Of a stretch of DNA of 64,000 bases, positions 34,723 to 44,023 are shown piece after piece. The position numbers and the translations under genes were made by a program. The notes below the pieces were generated by a model. That model saw only the letters and a program-made list of their open reading frames with translations, was not told where the DNA came from and made no database searches. Origin of the DNA: JABHGY01 sp964525185. Lineage in GTDB: Bacteria; Fidelibacterota; Marinisomatia; Marinisomatales; UBA1611. The stretch's first letter is position 1. Every line of letters begins with the position of its first letter. The stretch spans positions 1 to 64,000 of the forward strand of contig CAZGFQ010000006.1 in the NCBI GenBank assembly GCA_964525185.1, written 5' to 3'.

Positions 34723-36348
34723 GTGTTCTTATTCAATCGCTTTATTCTCACTTCACTCTTAATCTTAACAACCACAACATTGATGGGAAAAACGCTCATA
34801 ACAAATGGCCATTTTTACGGACTTCCAAACGTATCGTCCATCTCATGTGAAAAGGGTCGTATAACTTCTCTTAATCCTGATGAATTTCAGATCTATAATA
34901 ATAGAATAGATTTAAATGGTGGCTGGGCATATCCCGGCTTCATTGATGGACATATGCATCTTGCTGGATTGGGTTGGTCTCTTGAAACATTAAACCTTGT
35001 TGGAACACCCAATAAACAGTCCATTTTATCCATCGTTGAAAAAGCAGCCTTAAAAACACCAGCGGGATACTGGATTCAAGGACGCGGGTGGGATCAAAAT
35101 GATTGGCCAATTACATTTTATCCTACAGCAAATGATTTAGATCAAGTTTCGCCAGATCATCCGGTTGTATTGAGGCGAATCGACGGCCATGCTATTTGGG
35201 CAAATTCGCGAGCCATGGAAATAGCTGGAATATCAAATGAAATAATTGCGCCAAAGGGTGGGAAAATATTATATGATGAATCAAATAATCCAACAGGTGT
35301 CTTTATAGACAATGCGATGGATTTAATTACCGCGTTTATTCCAAAATCTACAAAAATTGATAAGTACCGACAAATAGCTAAAGCACAATTATTATTAAAT
35401 TCACTTGGAATTACATCTATTCATGATGCTGGGACAGGTATCGAAGATATTGGAGCAATAGAGCAATTGATCGGTGAAAAGAATCTTTCAGTTCGTGTTT
35501 TCGCTATGTTAAATAATATTCCGGATGATTATGATTCATACTTGAAAAAAGGATCTACAGTTCAAACTCCATTTTTAACAATTAGAACATTAAAGGTATT
35601 TATGGATGGTGCTTTAGGTTCAAGAGGAGCGGCATTATTAGAGCCTTATTCGGATGATTCAAACCAATCCGGATTATTGTTTATGGACAAAAGTGCTCTT
35701 AGTTCGATTGTTGAAAAATTTAATAAAGCTGGGTTTCAAGTAAACACTCACGGAATTGGTGATAGAGCCATTCGAACCATATTAGACGCATATGAAGAAT
35801 CTGGGAAAAAAGAAATGCGTAATCGTATCGAACATGCTCAAATTGTTCATCCGGATGATCTAAAGCGGTTTAAAGGGTTGGGTGTTATACCGGCAATGCA
35901 AGCAATCCACTGCACAAGTGATATGCCCTGGATACATGAACGATTAGGAGAAGAAAGATTGGACCGAGCTTACCCTTGGCAATCTTTTTCTCAATTAGGT
36001 ATTCCTATCTCTGGCGGTTCAGATGCACCTGTCGAATATCCTGACCCAATGGCTGGAATATATGCTGCAATTACTCGTCAAAATTCATTGGGTCTTCCTG
36101 AAGGTGGATGGCAACCACAAGAGCGACTAACTCTTAAACAGGCTATTCAAATGTATACTGAATGGCCGGCGTTTGCATCCTTTGAAGAAAATGATAAGGG
36201 GAAAATTGAAGTGGGTTATTATGCTGATTTTACTGTATTAGACCAACCGCTTTCTGATAAAAATCCAAAAATGATTTTAGAGACTAAAGTGATTCAAACA
36301 ATTGTAAATGGAAACATAGTTTACCAATCTGACAATGAAACAAAATGA
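34723..36348 (+). CDS. Exported amidohydrolase (amidohydrolase-3 / YtcJ-like)
   Basis: A 541-residue metal-dependent hydrolase. Residues 1-22 (FLFNRFILTSLLILTTTTLMG) form a signal peptide, so it probably acts outside the cytoplasm. The metal-binding HxH is FIDGHMHLAG near residue 77. Further ligands fit VNTHGIGDRA, IEHAQIVHPDD and the SGGSDAPVEYPDP aspartate. The KVFMDGALGSRGA block is characteristic of this branch, which includes enzymes of unknown amide, formamide or cyclic-amide substrates. The start is GTG at 34723. Its last 14 bases overlap the next gene. Confidence 0.87.
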   Translation: MFLFNRFILTSLLILTTTTLMGKTLITNGHFYGLPNVSSISCEKGRITSLNPDEFQIYNNRIDLNGGWAYPGFIDGHMHLAGLGWSLETLNLVGTPNKQSILSIVEKAALKTPAGYWIQGRGWDQNDWPITFYPTANDLDQVSPDHPVVLRRIDGHAIWANSRAMEIAGISNEIIAPKGGKILYDESNNPTGVFIDNAMDLITAFIPKSTKIDKYRQIAKAQLLLNSLGITSIHDAGTGIEDIGAIEQLIGEKNLSVRVFAMLNNIPDDYDSYLKKGSTVQTPFLTIRTLKVFMDGALGSRGAALLEPYSDDSNQSGLLFMDKSALSSIVEKFNKAGFQVNTHGIGDRAIRTILDAYEESGKKEMRNRIEHAQIVHPDDLKRFKGLGVIPAMQAIHCTSDMPWIHERLGEERLDRAYPWQSFSQLGIPISGGSDAPVEYPDPMAGIYAAITRQNSLGLPEGGWQPQERLTLKQAIQMYTEWPAFASFEENDKGKIEVGYYADFTVLDQPLSDKNPKMILETKVIQTIVNGNIVYQSDNETK

Positions 36349-37081
36349 ACAAAAAAGAATTCGTTCTTTAATCCAAAAGAAATATCGAGAAAAGTTTGGG
36401 CAATTTCAAATTGAAGGATTACGCCTTGTAGAATCGGCTATCCTATCACAACCAAATAATGTTGAATTATACTGGACAGAATCCTTTGAAGGCCATCATC
36501 CAATATTTGTAAATACCGTCATGGAAAAAGGGGTTGGCGTAACGCGTGTAACTGATAAAGAAATTCAATCCATTTCACACACAGAAACGCCATCTGGTAT
36601 TGTGGGTGTTTGCAAAAAACCTGAATTATCTCAACTCGATTTATCGCTAAAAAATAATTGGATATATCTTGATAATATATCGGACCCTGGAAATCTTGGA
36701 ACAATTATTCGTACAGCAACATGGTTTAATATAAACCATATTGCTCTTTCTCTTGGGTGCGTTGATCCGTATAATCCAAAAACGGTACGAAGCGGTATGG
36801 GTTCACACTTTGATGTAAATATTTACTCAAGCCAAGAATTGACATTATTTAATACTGCGGGCTATCAAATAATCGGGGCAGATATGTCCGGAGAAAATTT
36901 ACGGACAGCTAAAATAACAAAACCGTGGACATTGGTCTTGGGAGGAGAGGCGCATGGGTTACAACATAAAGTTATTAATCAATGCGATAAAATGCTTTCA
37001 ATTCCAAAATCAGGTAAAGGAGAATCATTAAATGTTGCTTCTGCATGTTCTATTATTTTATATGAATTATCAAATTCTTGA
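36335..37081 (+). CDS. SpoU/TrmH-family RNA 2'-O-ribose methyltransferase
   Basis: A 248-residue SPOUT methyltransferase. The N-terminal ~90 residues are the substrate-binding domain found in RlmB/TrmH-like enzymes (KKYREKFGQFQIEGLRLVESA). The catalytic knot has motif 1 ISDPGNLGTIIRTATWF, motif 2 LVLGGEAHGLQ and motif 3 SIPKSGKGESLNVASACSI. Whether it modifies 23S rRNA (RlmB-like) or tRNA cannot be decided. It overlaps the amidohydrolase gene by 14 bases. Confidence 0.88.
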   Translation: MKQNEQKRIRSLIQKKYREKFGQFQIEGLRLVESAILSQPNNVELYWTESFEGHHPIFVNTVMEKGVGVTRVTDKEIQSISHTETPSGIVGVCKKPELSQLDLSLKNNWIYLDNISDPGNLGTIIRTATWFNINHIALSLGCVDPYNPKTVRSGMGSHFDVNIYSSQELTLFNTAGYQIIGADMSGENLRTAKITKPWTLVLGGEAHGLQHKVINQCDKMLSIPKSGKGESLNVASACSIILYELSNS

Positions 37082-37156
37082 TCATTCTTTCATCGTTTAG
37101 TTTTAACTGATTGCGACGTAAATTTTGGGACATGAAAAAAAAGGATTCAGACTCTT

Positions 37157-37951
37157 GTGAACCAATCTCTGACAGTACGCAGCGCCTTTGGCATTGTTTT
37201 TCTTTCGGTCCTAACCGCTTTTGTTCTTGGCGGTCTGGTCATGTGGATTGCTTTATCTAATCCTGATTCTGATCAATCATTTTTAACTTATATTTCGTTT
37301 TTTATTGGGCAGGGATCCATGTTGCTGCCTTTATTTTATTATTTAAAAACCAGAAAACAATCTTTTGTATATAGTTTACGGCTAAATCCTGTATCACCGC
37401 ATATTATAATTCATTCCATCGTTTTGGCGATTGGATTTAGTATTATAAGTGATGAGTTAGGGCGAATAATCAATCTTATTGTTCCCACACCAGATTATAT
37501 TATAGACATCGATACTATTCTTATGCCAGATAACCCGCTGGGGTTTATCATGATGGTATTTGTATTAACAATTATAGCTCCCGTTGGAGAAGAATTATTA
37601 TTTAGAGGTTTTTTACAAAAATTTTTAGAAGACCATTGGAAAGATATTACACGGGCAGTTTTGGTTACAAGTTTATTTTTTGCCTTGATTCATTTGAACC
37701 CTTTTTGGGCAATACAGATATATATATTAGGCGTTGTTCTTGGATACGTTGCTTGGCGTACACAATCTGTTTACCCAAGTTTAGTTTTTCACGGAGTCAT
37801 TAATGGAATGGCGCTTCTAATTGGAGTTGGTCCTGAAACAGAACTCACCTTTTATATTTGGAATGGGCATGTGGCTTTGTGGGTTTTAGTTCCTGCTCTA
37901 TTTTTGGTTTACCTTGGATTAAAAGGGATTAATCGGCAGCGGAGTACATAA
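37157..37951 (+). CDS. CPBP-family intramembrane metalloprotease
   Basis: A 264-residue membrane protein with about eight hydrophobic segments. The CPBP (CAAX protease/bacteriocin-processing) motif EExxxR is present as APVGEELLFRGFLQ near residue 143, with the second motif FFALIHLNPF supplying a histidine and a late FHGVINGM histidine. Family members act in prenyl-protein processing or bacteriocin immunity in some species; no such partner is seen here. The start is GTG at 37157. The stop overlaps the mgtE ATG by one base. Confidence 0.88.
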   Translation: MNQSLTVRSAFGIVFLSVLTAFVLGGLVMWIALSNPDSDQSFLTYISFFIGQGSMLLPLFYYLKTRKQSFVYSLRLNPVSPHIIIHSIVLAIGFSIISDELGRIINLIVPTPDYIIDIDTILMPDNPLGFIMMVFVLTIIAPVGEELLFRGFLQKFLEDHWKDITRAVLVTSLFFALIHLNPFWAIQIYILGVVLGYVAWRTQSVYPSLVFHGVINGMALLIGVGPETELTFYIWNGHVALWVLVPALFLVYLGLKGINRQRST

Positions 37952-39321
37952 TGAAAACAGAATTATTTGAGCACGAAATAACGCTTCTTAGGGATACGTT
38001 TCGAAGACTACTTCGGAGACATGCACGTACAAACCTTGTAAAATTAATTCAAAAAACGCATACAGCAGATTTAGCTGTCATTTTTAGATATTTTTCTGAA
38101 GTTGAGCAAGAACAAGTTTTTAATTTGATGCGAGATGATGAAAGTACAGCAGAATTTTTAAGCGCATTAGATGAATCAATTTTATCTAATATTTTAGAAA
38201 GAGAACAATCTGAACGTATCGCTATGATTGTTAGAGAGGCAGGATCCAACGATCAAGGCAATATTCTTAATTCATTATCTGAAGAAAAGACTCAATCCGT
38301 TTTAGAATTATTGCGCAGGGATGAACAGGAAGAAATTGAAGAAATATTAGCTTACCCTGAAGATAGTGCTGGATCATTAATGTCAACTGATGTTTTTGCT
38401 CTTCATCAAGATTCAACATCTAGAGCAGCTTTAAAAGCCCTTCAAGATCAAGATGAAGCTGAAATGGCTTTCTATATATATGTTACAGATGATGATGAAA
38501 GATTGGTCGGCGTAATTAGTTTAAGAACGTTAGCCATTACTCATCCTGAAACACTATTAAGTGATATTATGATAAAAAGTGTTCATATGGTTCGCGCAGA
38601 AACCGATCAAGAAGATGTAGCACAACTGGTAGCACAATATAATTATTTGGCTGTTCCTGTTGTAGATGGGGATACACGATTATTGGGGATTGTAACCGTT
38701 GATGATGTTGTTGATGTTATTCGGGAAGAGGCTACGGAAGATTTTCTCCAAATGGCGGGTGCGGGTAAAGATAGAGAAATTCTGAATAAATCAAGCTGGG
38801 ATAATGCTAAAGCTAGACTCCCTTGGTTGTTTGCTAGTTGGTTGGGCGGAATTTTAGCCGCAACCGTAATTGGTGTTTATGAGGATGTTCTTCAAAGTAC
38901 CATTGCCCTTGCTGCATTTATTCCCGTCATTATGGGTATGGGTGGAAACATTGGAACACAATCTTCAACCATTGTTGTGCGAGGAATTGCTACAGGGCGT
39001 GTTGATTTTGGTAGTGAATTTAAAATTATCATGAAAGAAGTGACTGTTGGTTTTATTCTAGGCGGATTATATGGAATTCTACTAGGCTTATTTGCCATGT
39101 TTCGATTCATTGATGCGCCTGCATATTTAGGTTTAGTTGTTGGTCTAAGTATTGGATTATCTATGTTGGTTGCTGCCGCGGTCGGCACGATTATTCCGCT
39201 TTTTCTAAGAAAAGTAGACATTGATCCAGCAATTGCTACAGGGCCATTTGTGACAACAAGTGTTGATATTGTTGGTGTATTGCTCTATTTCGTTATTGCT
39301 ACTTCATTTTTAAATCTATAA
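37951..39321 (+). CDS. mgtE: Magnesium transporter MgtE
   Basis: A 456-residue homodimeric Mg2+ channel. Residues 1-130 are the acidic N domain (DLAVIFRYFSEVEQEQVFNLM and similar helical repeats). Two CBS domains follow, with the AYPEDSAGSLMSTD and YNYLAVPVVDGDTRLLGIVTVDD blocks. The C-terminal half is five membrane helices including PVIMGMGGNIGTQSSTIVVRG, the conserved MgtE pore region. Mg2+ binding by the N and CBS domains gates the pore in known members. It is translationally linked to the CPBP protease gene. Confidence 0.94.
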   Translation: MKTELFEHEITLLRDTFRRLLRRHARTNLVKLIQKTHTADLAVIFRYFSEVEQEQVFNLMRDDESTAEFLSALDESILSNILEREQSERIAMIVREAGSNDQGNILNSLSEEKTQSVLELLRRDEQEEIEEILAYPEDSAGSLMSTDVFALHQDSTSRAALKALQDQDEAEMAFYIYVTDDDERLVGVISLRTLAITHPETLLSDIMIKSVHMVRAETDQEDVAQLVAQYNYLAVPVVDGDTRLLGIVTVDDVVDVIREEATEDFLQMAGAGKDREILNKSSWDNAKARLPWLFASWLGGILAATVIGVYEDVLQSTIALAAFIPVIMGMGGNIGTQSSTIVVRGIATGRVDFGSEFKIIMKEVTVGFILGGLYGILLGLFAMFRFIDAPAYLGLVVGLSIGLSMLVAAAVGTIIPLFLRKVDIDPAIATGPFVTTSVDIVGVLLYFVIATSFLNL

Positions 39322-39334
39322 CTAAGACGAAAGT

Positions 39335-40426
39335 ATGAGTTTCTTTCTTTTTTTATCTTTGGCGGTTTATGCTGGTTATATATTCTATATAATTATTGGT
39401 TTATTTCGATATGAAGATAAAAGTTATAATGAATTACCACATAAATCTGTATCAATTGTAATAGCTGCACGGAATGAAGAAAATAATCTAGAATCACTTT
39501 TGAATGATATTGTTCTTCAAGATTATCCGTTAGACTTGTTAGATGTATCTATTATTGATGATCGATCTACAGACAAAACATGGGATATTATAACGAGTTT
39601 TTCTAGAAAATATACCTTTATTAAGGGGTTACAAATTCAAGAATTGTCTGAAGAAATGACACCTAAAAAGAATGCCCTTACAAAAGCTATTGAATCAACA
39701 TCTGGAGAAATAATTGTTACAACAGATGCAGACTGTAGGGTTCAAAAAACTTGGGTCTCTTCTATGGTTAATTCTTTGAGCGATAATTACTCTATTTCAA
39801 TTGGATATTCACAAACAGACATTTCGTCGGATTCTCTATTCCATCGTTTGCAGAATATGGATTTTTTAGGAATTATGGCTGCGAATGCGGGTGCGGCTGG
39901 CTGGGGAAACTATTGGTCAGGTTCTGGGCAAAATCTTGCTTATTTACGATCTGCTTTTGAAGAAATAGGTGGTTTTAACCCCGTTCATTATCGTATTTCT
40001 GGAGATGATATGTATTTGGTTCAATCTATATCCAAAACGGGGACAGCTACTTTTAATATTGATTTAGCGGGTGCTGTTAAAACAACCCCCACGGAAACAT
40101 TAGAACAATTTGTTAATCAGCGATCTCGTTGGGCCTCAAACTCTCGACGAATGTCAGAAGGATCTTACTCTTTTTTTCTTTTCTTAGTAGCTGCTTTTTT
40201 AAGTAATGTATTTATTCTTATATCTTTTATTTTCGGATCTGGGCCTTTTTTCTTAGCATTCTTAATAAAATTTTTATTCGAAGGCGGTGTGCTCTTTTTG
40301 GGAGGGCAATTGTTTAAAACAACCACCCCATTTTATGTTTATATATTATGGTCTCTCGTTCAACCCTTCTATATCCCCGCAATAGCAATAATGGGATTGA
40401 ATGATAAGTTTAGCTGGAAGTCTTAA
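39335..40426 (+). CDS. Membrane-bound family 2 glycosyltransferase
   Basis: A 363-residue processive-type GT2. One N-terminal helix (residues 2-22) is followed by the GT-A domain with SIVIAARNEENNLE, IIDDRSTDKT, the TTDADC metal-binding motif, GGFNP-GDDMY acceptor region and the Q-R-S-R-W motif (QRSRWASN). Two to three C-terminal helices complete it. This layout is that of inner-membrane enzymes making surface polysaccharide or glycolipid. No polymerase or export gene is adjacent, so the product cannot be named. Confidence 0.9.
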   Translation: MSFFLFLSLAVYAGYIFYIIIGLFRYEDKSYNELPHKSVSIVIAARNEENNLESLLNDIVLQDYPLDLLDVSIIDDRSTDKTWDIITSFSRKYTFIKGLQIQELSEEMTPKKNALTKAIESTSGEIIVTTDADCRVQKTWVSSMVNSLSDNYSISIGYSQTDISSDSLFHRLQNMDFLGIMAANAGAAGWGNYWSGSGQNLAYLRSAFEEIGGFNPVHYRISGDDMYLVQSISKTGTATFNIDLAGAVKTTPTETLEQFVNQRSRWASNSRRMSEGSYSFFLFLVAAFLSNVFILISFIFGSGPFFLAFLIKFLFEGGVLFLGGQLFKTTTPFYVYILWSLVQPFYIPAIAIMGLNDKFSWKS

Positions 40427-40427
40427 A

Positions 40428-41114
40428 GTGAAATTTATCATTATTCTGGCGTTTACATCTATTCTTTCAGCTCATCAGTACATTGTTTCAATTTTTGGAA
40501 TTCCGATTGTGGATGTTAAAATGAGTCAAAATAATGCCACGTCTCTTTCGTTTGAAACAAAAACGGTAGGTATCTTTAACACCCTTTGGCCCACAAACAA
40601 TAAATATTCTGTTGTATTCGATTCAACCACATTTGGCATACAATCATATGAAAAAGATATAAATCAGGGTGAATTTAACCAGTCTCTTTCTGCTGATTAT
40701 AATTATAAAACGCAAACTTTAGACTATAAAGATGGACCTTCTATTTCTCTGGATAATTCATGTAAAACAATTTTAACTTTGTTAGCTTGGGTTCAAAACC
40801 CACCATCTAAACGAATTGATGCAAAATGGTTACCCATGGAACATGAAGGTGATTTATACGAATTTCGTCTCCTTTTAGCTGATACACCCTATGTGCATGT
40901 TTTGGACGACTCTACTTTAACCGATCATTATCGATTAGATTTGAAATTAAAAGAATCTGGAAAATTCCTTGATAGAACCGATTATTTTATGGAAAATATT
41001 GTTATGCCTGGGATGGTAAAACAATTATGGATAGAACATGAATACCCTTACCGAATTATACAAGCATCTGTTTCTGTATGGAATTTGGATGTAAAGGCAT
41101 TGCTAAATGAGTAA
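40428..41114 (+). CDS. Exported protein, DUF3108-like
   Basis: A 228-residue protein with a signal peptide (KFIIILAFTSILSA). The rest is beta-rich with the layout of DUF3108-type periplasmic proteins: YIVSIFGIPIVDVKMSQ at the N-terminus, the SCKTILTLLAWVQNPP helix in the middle, and a C-terminal RIIQASVSVW strand. I use the GTG at 40428, just after the glycosyltransferase stop with GGAAG upstream; the ATG at 40401 would add nine residues and overlap the upstream gene. The family match is visual and function is unknown. It overlaps the next gene by 8 bases. Confidence 0.6.
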   Translation: MKFIIILAFTSILSAHQYIVSIFGIPIVDVKMSQNNATSLSFETKTVGIFNTLWPTNNKYSVVFDSTTFGIQSYEKDINQGEFNQSLSADYNYKTQTLDYKDGPSISLDNSCKTILTLLAWVQNPPSKRIDAKWLPMEHEGDLYEFRLLLADTPYVHVLDDSTLTDHYRLDLKLKESGKFLDRTDYFMENIVMPGMVKQLWIEHEYPYRIIQASVSVWNLDVKALLNE

Positions 41115-41490
41115 AATATCATCTATTAAGAATCACAAAAGACAAATCCTAATCTGGATTATTATATTAATTGCAATTGTTTTAGCTCTCCGTTCGGGGA
41201 TTGATGAAAAAATTGTCGTATTTGTTACATTGGTATTGGGGGTATTTACGCAAATATTTGCTGGATTAGGTGCATTAATTGCGCTTGTCCCATTTGTGGG
41301 GCCACTAATTATAAAAATATTAACCATTCCCATTTTTTGGGTTTTAAATGCTATGGGATATGTTGTGTCTGGTGTTGCTATTAAAAAAGGATATGCTCAA
41401 GAATTAGCAAAAAGTCGAATCGTTACATTGGGATTATTAATTGGAATCATCATTGGCTATATCATTGGCCATATTGTTCCGCTAAGGTAG
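41107..41490 (+). CDS. Small membrane protein of unknown function
   Basis: A 127-residue protein with three to four hydrophobic segments: residues 15-30, 36-60, 62-90 and 105-125. The repeated glycines and prolines (GLGALIALVPFVGPLI) suggest tightly packed helices. I recognise no family. The ATG lies within the last bases of the upstream DUF3108-like gene, so it is co-translated with it and the glycosyltransferase, which suggests an envelope role. Confidence 0.6.
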   Translation: MSKISSIKNHKRQILIWIIILIAIVLALRSGIDEKIVVFVTLVLGVFTQIFAGLGALIALVPFVGPLIIKILTIPIFWVLNAMGYVVSGVAIKKGYAQELAKSRIVTLGLLIGIIIGYIIGHIVPLR

Positions 41491-41496
41491 AAAAAA

Positions 41497-41919
41497 ATGA
41501 AATTACTATTACTTCAAGGACCGAATTTAAATCTATTAGGTGTGAAAGCAACTGAATCAAGCAATACACTCACATTAGACAAATTAAATCGTTCTATAAA
41601 AAAACATCTCCATATGAAGAATGTTGAATTAAAAATCTTACAAACACATAAAACATTTCAGGCAATCAATTTTATTCAACGGAATCGAAATTGGGCAGAC
41701 GGTTTAATATTTATCCCAACATCTTGGGCTAAATATGAATGGTCAATTTTAGAAACAATCCAATTAACTAAAATAAAAATGATTCAAGTAAAATTTAAAC
41801 ATCCATTTTCCTTTTCCGGTTCTGACGACAAATCTATATTTGATTCTATCGCAGATGAAACTTTTATAGAATTACCCAATGAAGCATGTCATCATGCATT
41901 TGATTATTTTTTAAAATGA
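41497..41919 (+). CDS. Degenerate type II dehydroquinase (AroQ)-like protein
   Basis: A 140-residue protein with the AroQ fold signature LLLQGPNLNLLG at residues 3-14 and the family's length. The active-site residues seem lost: where the catalytic YG is expected the sequence is KATESSNTLT, the SNxEG block is THKTFQ, the NPGAYTH block is IPTSWAKYEW, and the VHISN histidine region reads VKFKHPF. I infer a protein that keeps the flavodoxin-like fold but cannot catalyse 3-dehydroquinate dehydration. It overlaps the following peptidase gene by 4 bases. A new catalytic or binding role is possible. Confidence 0.72.
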   Translation: MKLLLLQGPNLNLLGVKATESSNTLTLDKLNRSIKKHLHMKNVELKILQTHKTFQAINFIQRNRNWADGLIFIPTSWAKYEWSILETIQLTKIKMIQVKFKHPFSFSGSDDKSIFDSIADETFIELPNEACHHAFDYFLK

Positions 41920-42656
41920 AAATAGCCTTATTTATTCTTTTATCATTTTCCTCAATTTTTAGCCAACAGGATTTTGGGGAAGATCCTTTGAATTCTCCCA
42001 TGCATGTTTTTTCTCTTCCTCGTCAAATCGCACATCAAAAAAGCAAAGCACCTGGAAGGCCAACATTAGCTCATTTTGATTCACTTGAGTTATTACTTCC
42101 CTGTCGTGGTGTTCCTGTCCCAAAAAGGGCATCTCGATTGCCAAATGCTCCTCGCACTTATAGAAGTGGGACTCACCGCGGGATAGACTTTTTTGCAAAC
42201 TGGGGAACATCAATATTTGCGCCAGCTGACGGTGTCGTTGTGCGAGCAGATCATCATTATAAAGAAGTGCCTCCCAAATTTCGTATTGACTTGTTAGAAG
42301 AAAGCGCTCAAGTTGGACAAACACCTTCCGATGTTTTTCATAATATTTTATTGGGAAAAGCTGTCTTTTTAGATCATGGGTTTGATCTCGTTCCTGGATA
42401 TCGTGTTATTACAATTTATGCTCATCTGTCTACCATCGATAAAGAAATTGTCCCGGGAGCGCGTGTGGACCGTGGGGATTTTCTCGGAAGAAGTGGAAAT
42501 ACAGGTACAAAAGATTCAACACTTGGAACACGTGCCGGTGCTCATCTTCACTGGGAATTAATTCTACAAGATGCAAACGGGGAATATTATTTGGGGCAAG
42601 GATTCCCGTATAGCGATTTGTATAATATGTTAAATCGTATTTTTGTTACGGAGTAA
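41916..42656 (+). CDS. Exported M23-family (LytM) peptidase
   Basis: A 246-residue protein with a signal peptide ending SIFSQ. The LytM catalytic metal site is intact: His87 and Asp91 in THRGIDF and the HxH pair His210/His212 in GAHLHWEL. The core motif FAPADGVVVRAD is typical. It would cleave peptidoglycan cross-links or assist division hydrolases, but a catalytic role on other substrates cannot be excluded. The 3' end overlaps the converging PPIC gene by 11 bases. No coiled coil precedes the domain, so it does not look like EnvC. Confidence 0.9.
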   Translation: MKIALFILLSFSSIFSQQDFGEDPLNSPMHVFSLPRQIAHQKSKAPGRPTLAHFDSLELLLPCRGVPVPKRASRLPNAPRTYRSGTHRGIDFFANWGTSIFAPADGVVVRADHHYKEVPPKFRIDLLEESAQVGQTPSDVFHNILLGKAVFLDHGFDLVPGYRVITIYAHLSTIDKEIVPGARVDRGDFLGRSGNTGTKDSTLGTRAGAHLHWELILQDANGEYYLGQGFPYSDLYNMLNRIFVTE

Positions 42657-43920
42657 TATATTTTGGATTTAACCAAATATCATTAGATGTTAAAATTCTG
42701 TTTGATAAAATATCAAACGTTAACCCTTTTTCCGCTTTTAGTTTTTGACTAAGTATTAAGTTCAGAATTTCTACCTGCTCCGTCTTTTCTAATTCTCTAT
42801 TCAATATTTCTTTTGACACATATTCATTAGCAATGGATTCTTTCACGCCTAAGTGCCGATGAATAATATCTTCAAACGTTTTTAAAATTGAATATCTATT
42901 ATAAATCGGTGAACCATATATTGCTTTAACAAGTCGAGCTTCATTTAAAAACCATGTTAAATATTTTGGTTCTCCATTTAAACTTCCAATCGGTAAGGCA
43001 AAGGCTACTTTATTTAAATACGAAATAGATATATTTTGATTCAATTCAAGCTTAATAGCTTGCGTCACTTTAAATAAACTATCGATAGCGTCATGAGAAA
43101 AAGTAAAATTATATTTTTTAATTAATGCTTTTTCCGCCTTCTCTTTTTGAATCCGATATTCAGGTGTTTTTCCAGATTTGATTAAATGGATAATTGACTT
43201 TTTTGCATCATCAAAGGGTGGCTGGGGAGCTGATTTTGTTCCATAAACACGAATTAAGTGATAGCCAAATGGGGATTCAAATGGGCCAACAATTGTTCGC
43301 GGTGATGCATTCCATGCTTCATATAAAACTTCTGGAAGCATATTTCCCCAAAAAATGAATCCTAAATCTCCACCTTCAACTTTCATTAAAGGATCATCTG
43401 TGTAAAAACGTGCCGCTTTTTCAAAATCCAATTCGCCACTTTCTATTCTTGATACAATATTGTTTGCTATAGTCAGTGCTTCTTCTTTCGTTCGGGTTGT
43501 TTTTGTTTTATGACCCCAGCGGTGAGAAATTAAAATATGTCTCATACCCACTGTTTTATGAAGCTTTTGATAAGCATCGTGGACAACACTATCAGATAAT
43601 GTGTTTACCCAAATAACTTTGCTAAATAGGGAATCTATTGATATTTGATGTTTTTTGATCTCAACTTGCGTTTGAACATATTTACGGTTTTGTAAATCTG
43701 CATCATAACCTTCTTTTAGAAGAATTTCATTAACAGCGCATTGCTTTAATGCCATTTCTCGTTCATTTGATGGCATTGAATTAAAAGTCTTTTTTGGTGA
43801 TGTTCTATATAGTGCATCTTCAAAAACTGATTCGCCGTTGATCGTTAAAACCGACTCTTTTTTTGACGAGCAGGAAAAGAATAATAAAAATATAAATGAA
43901 TTAATTAGGATTTTTTTCAT
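42646..43920 (-). CDS. PpiC-type peptidyl-prolyl isomerase lipoprotein
   Basis: A 424-residue outer-membrane-protein chaperone of the SurA/PrsA type. The lipobox LLFFSCSS gives a lipidated Cys17. Residues ~120-235 are the parvulin domain, with MRHILISHRWG, the AARFYTDDPLMKVEGGDLGFIFWG block and GPFESPFGYHLIRV. Helical chaperone segments lie on both sides. It is likely anchored to the inner face of the envelope and may help fold the many barrel proteins encoded nearby. It is not visibly in an operon with them. Confidence 0.88.
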   Translation of the reverse strand: MKKILINSFIFLLFFSCSSKKESVLTINGESVFEDALYRTSPKKTFNSMPSNEREMALKQCAVNEILLKEGYDADLQNRKYVQTQVEIKKHQISIDSLFSKVIWVNTLSDSVVHDAYQKLHKTVGMRHILISHRWGHKTKTTRTKEEALTIANNIVSRIESGELDFEKAARFYTDDPLMKVEGGDLGFIFWGNMLPEVLYEAWNASPRTIVGPFESPFGYHLIRVYGTKSAPQPPFDDAKKSIIHLIKSGKTPEYRIQKEKAEKALIKKYNFTFSHDAIDSLFKVTQAIKLELNQNISISYLNKVAFALPIGSLNGEPKYLTWFLNEARLVKAIYGSPIYNRYSILKTFEDIIHRHLGVKESIANEYVSKEILNRELEKTEQVEILNLILSQKLKAEKGLTFDILSNRILTSNDIWLNPKYITP

Positions 43921-43972
43921 CGCGGAAATTAAAGGAAAACAATAATGTGAAAAATGAGAAAAGGGTTAAAAT

Positions 43973-44002
43973 AAAAAGGGGCAAGTTTCCTTGCCCCTTT
44001 TT
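43973..44002 (-). terminator. Rho-independent terminator after the T9SS cargo gene
   Basis: Stem GGGGCAAG at 43978-43985 pairs with CTTGCCCC at 43990-43997 around a TTTC loop, flanked by five A on one side and T on the other, which extends the pairing. On the minus strand it follows the stop of the cargo gene at 44024 by 22 bases. It also lies just upstream of the PPIC gene start, insulating that gene. Confidence 0.9.
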
Positions 44003-44023
44003 AGGTTCATCAAATGAATGATC

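Noticed and set aside
41959..42324. 121-codon open frame antisense to the M23 peptidase
   Set aside because: It lies wholly opposite a gene with intact catalytic motifs, and its own translation shows no domain, signal or ribosome-binding site.
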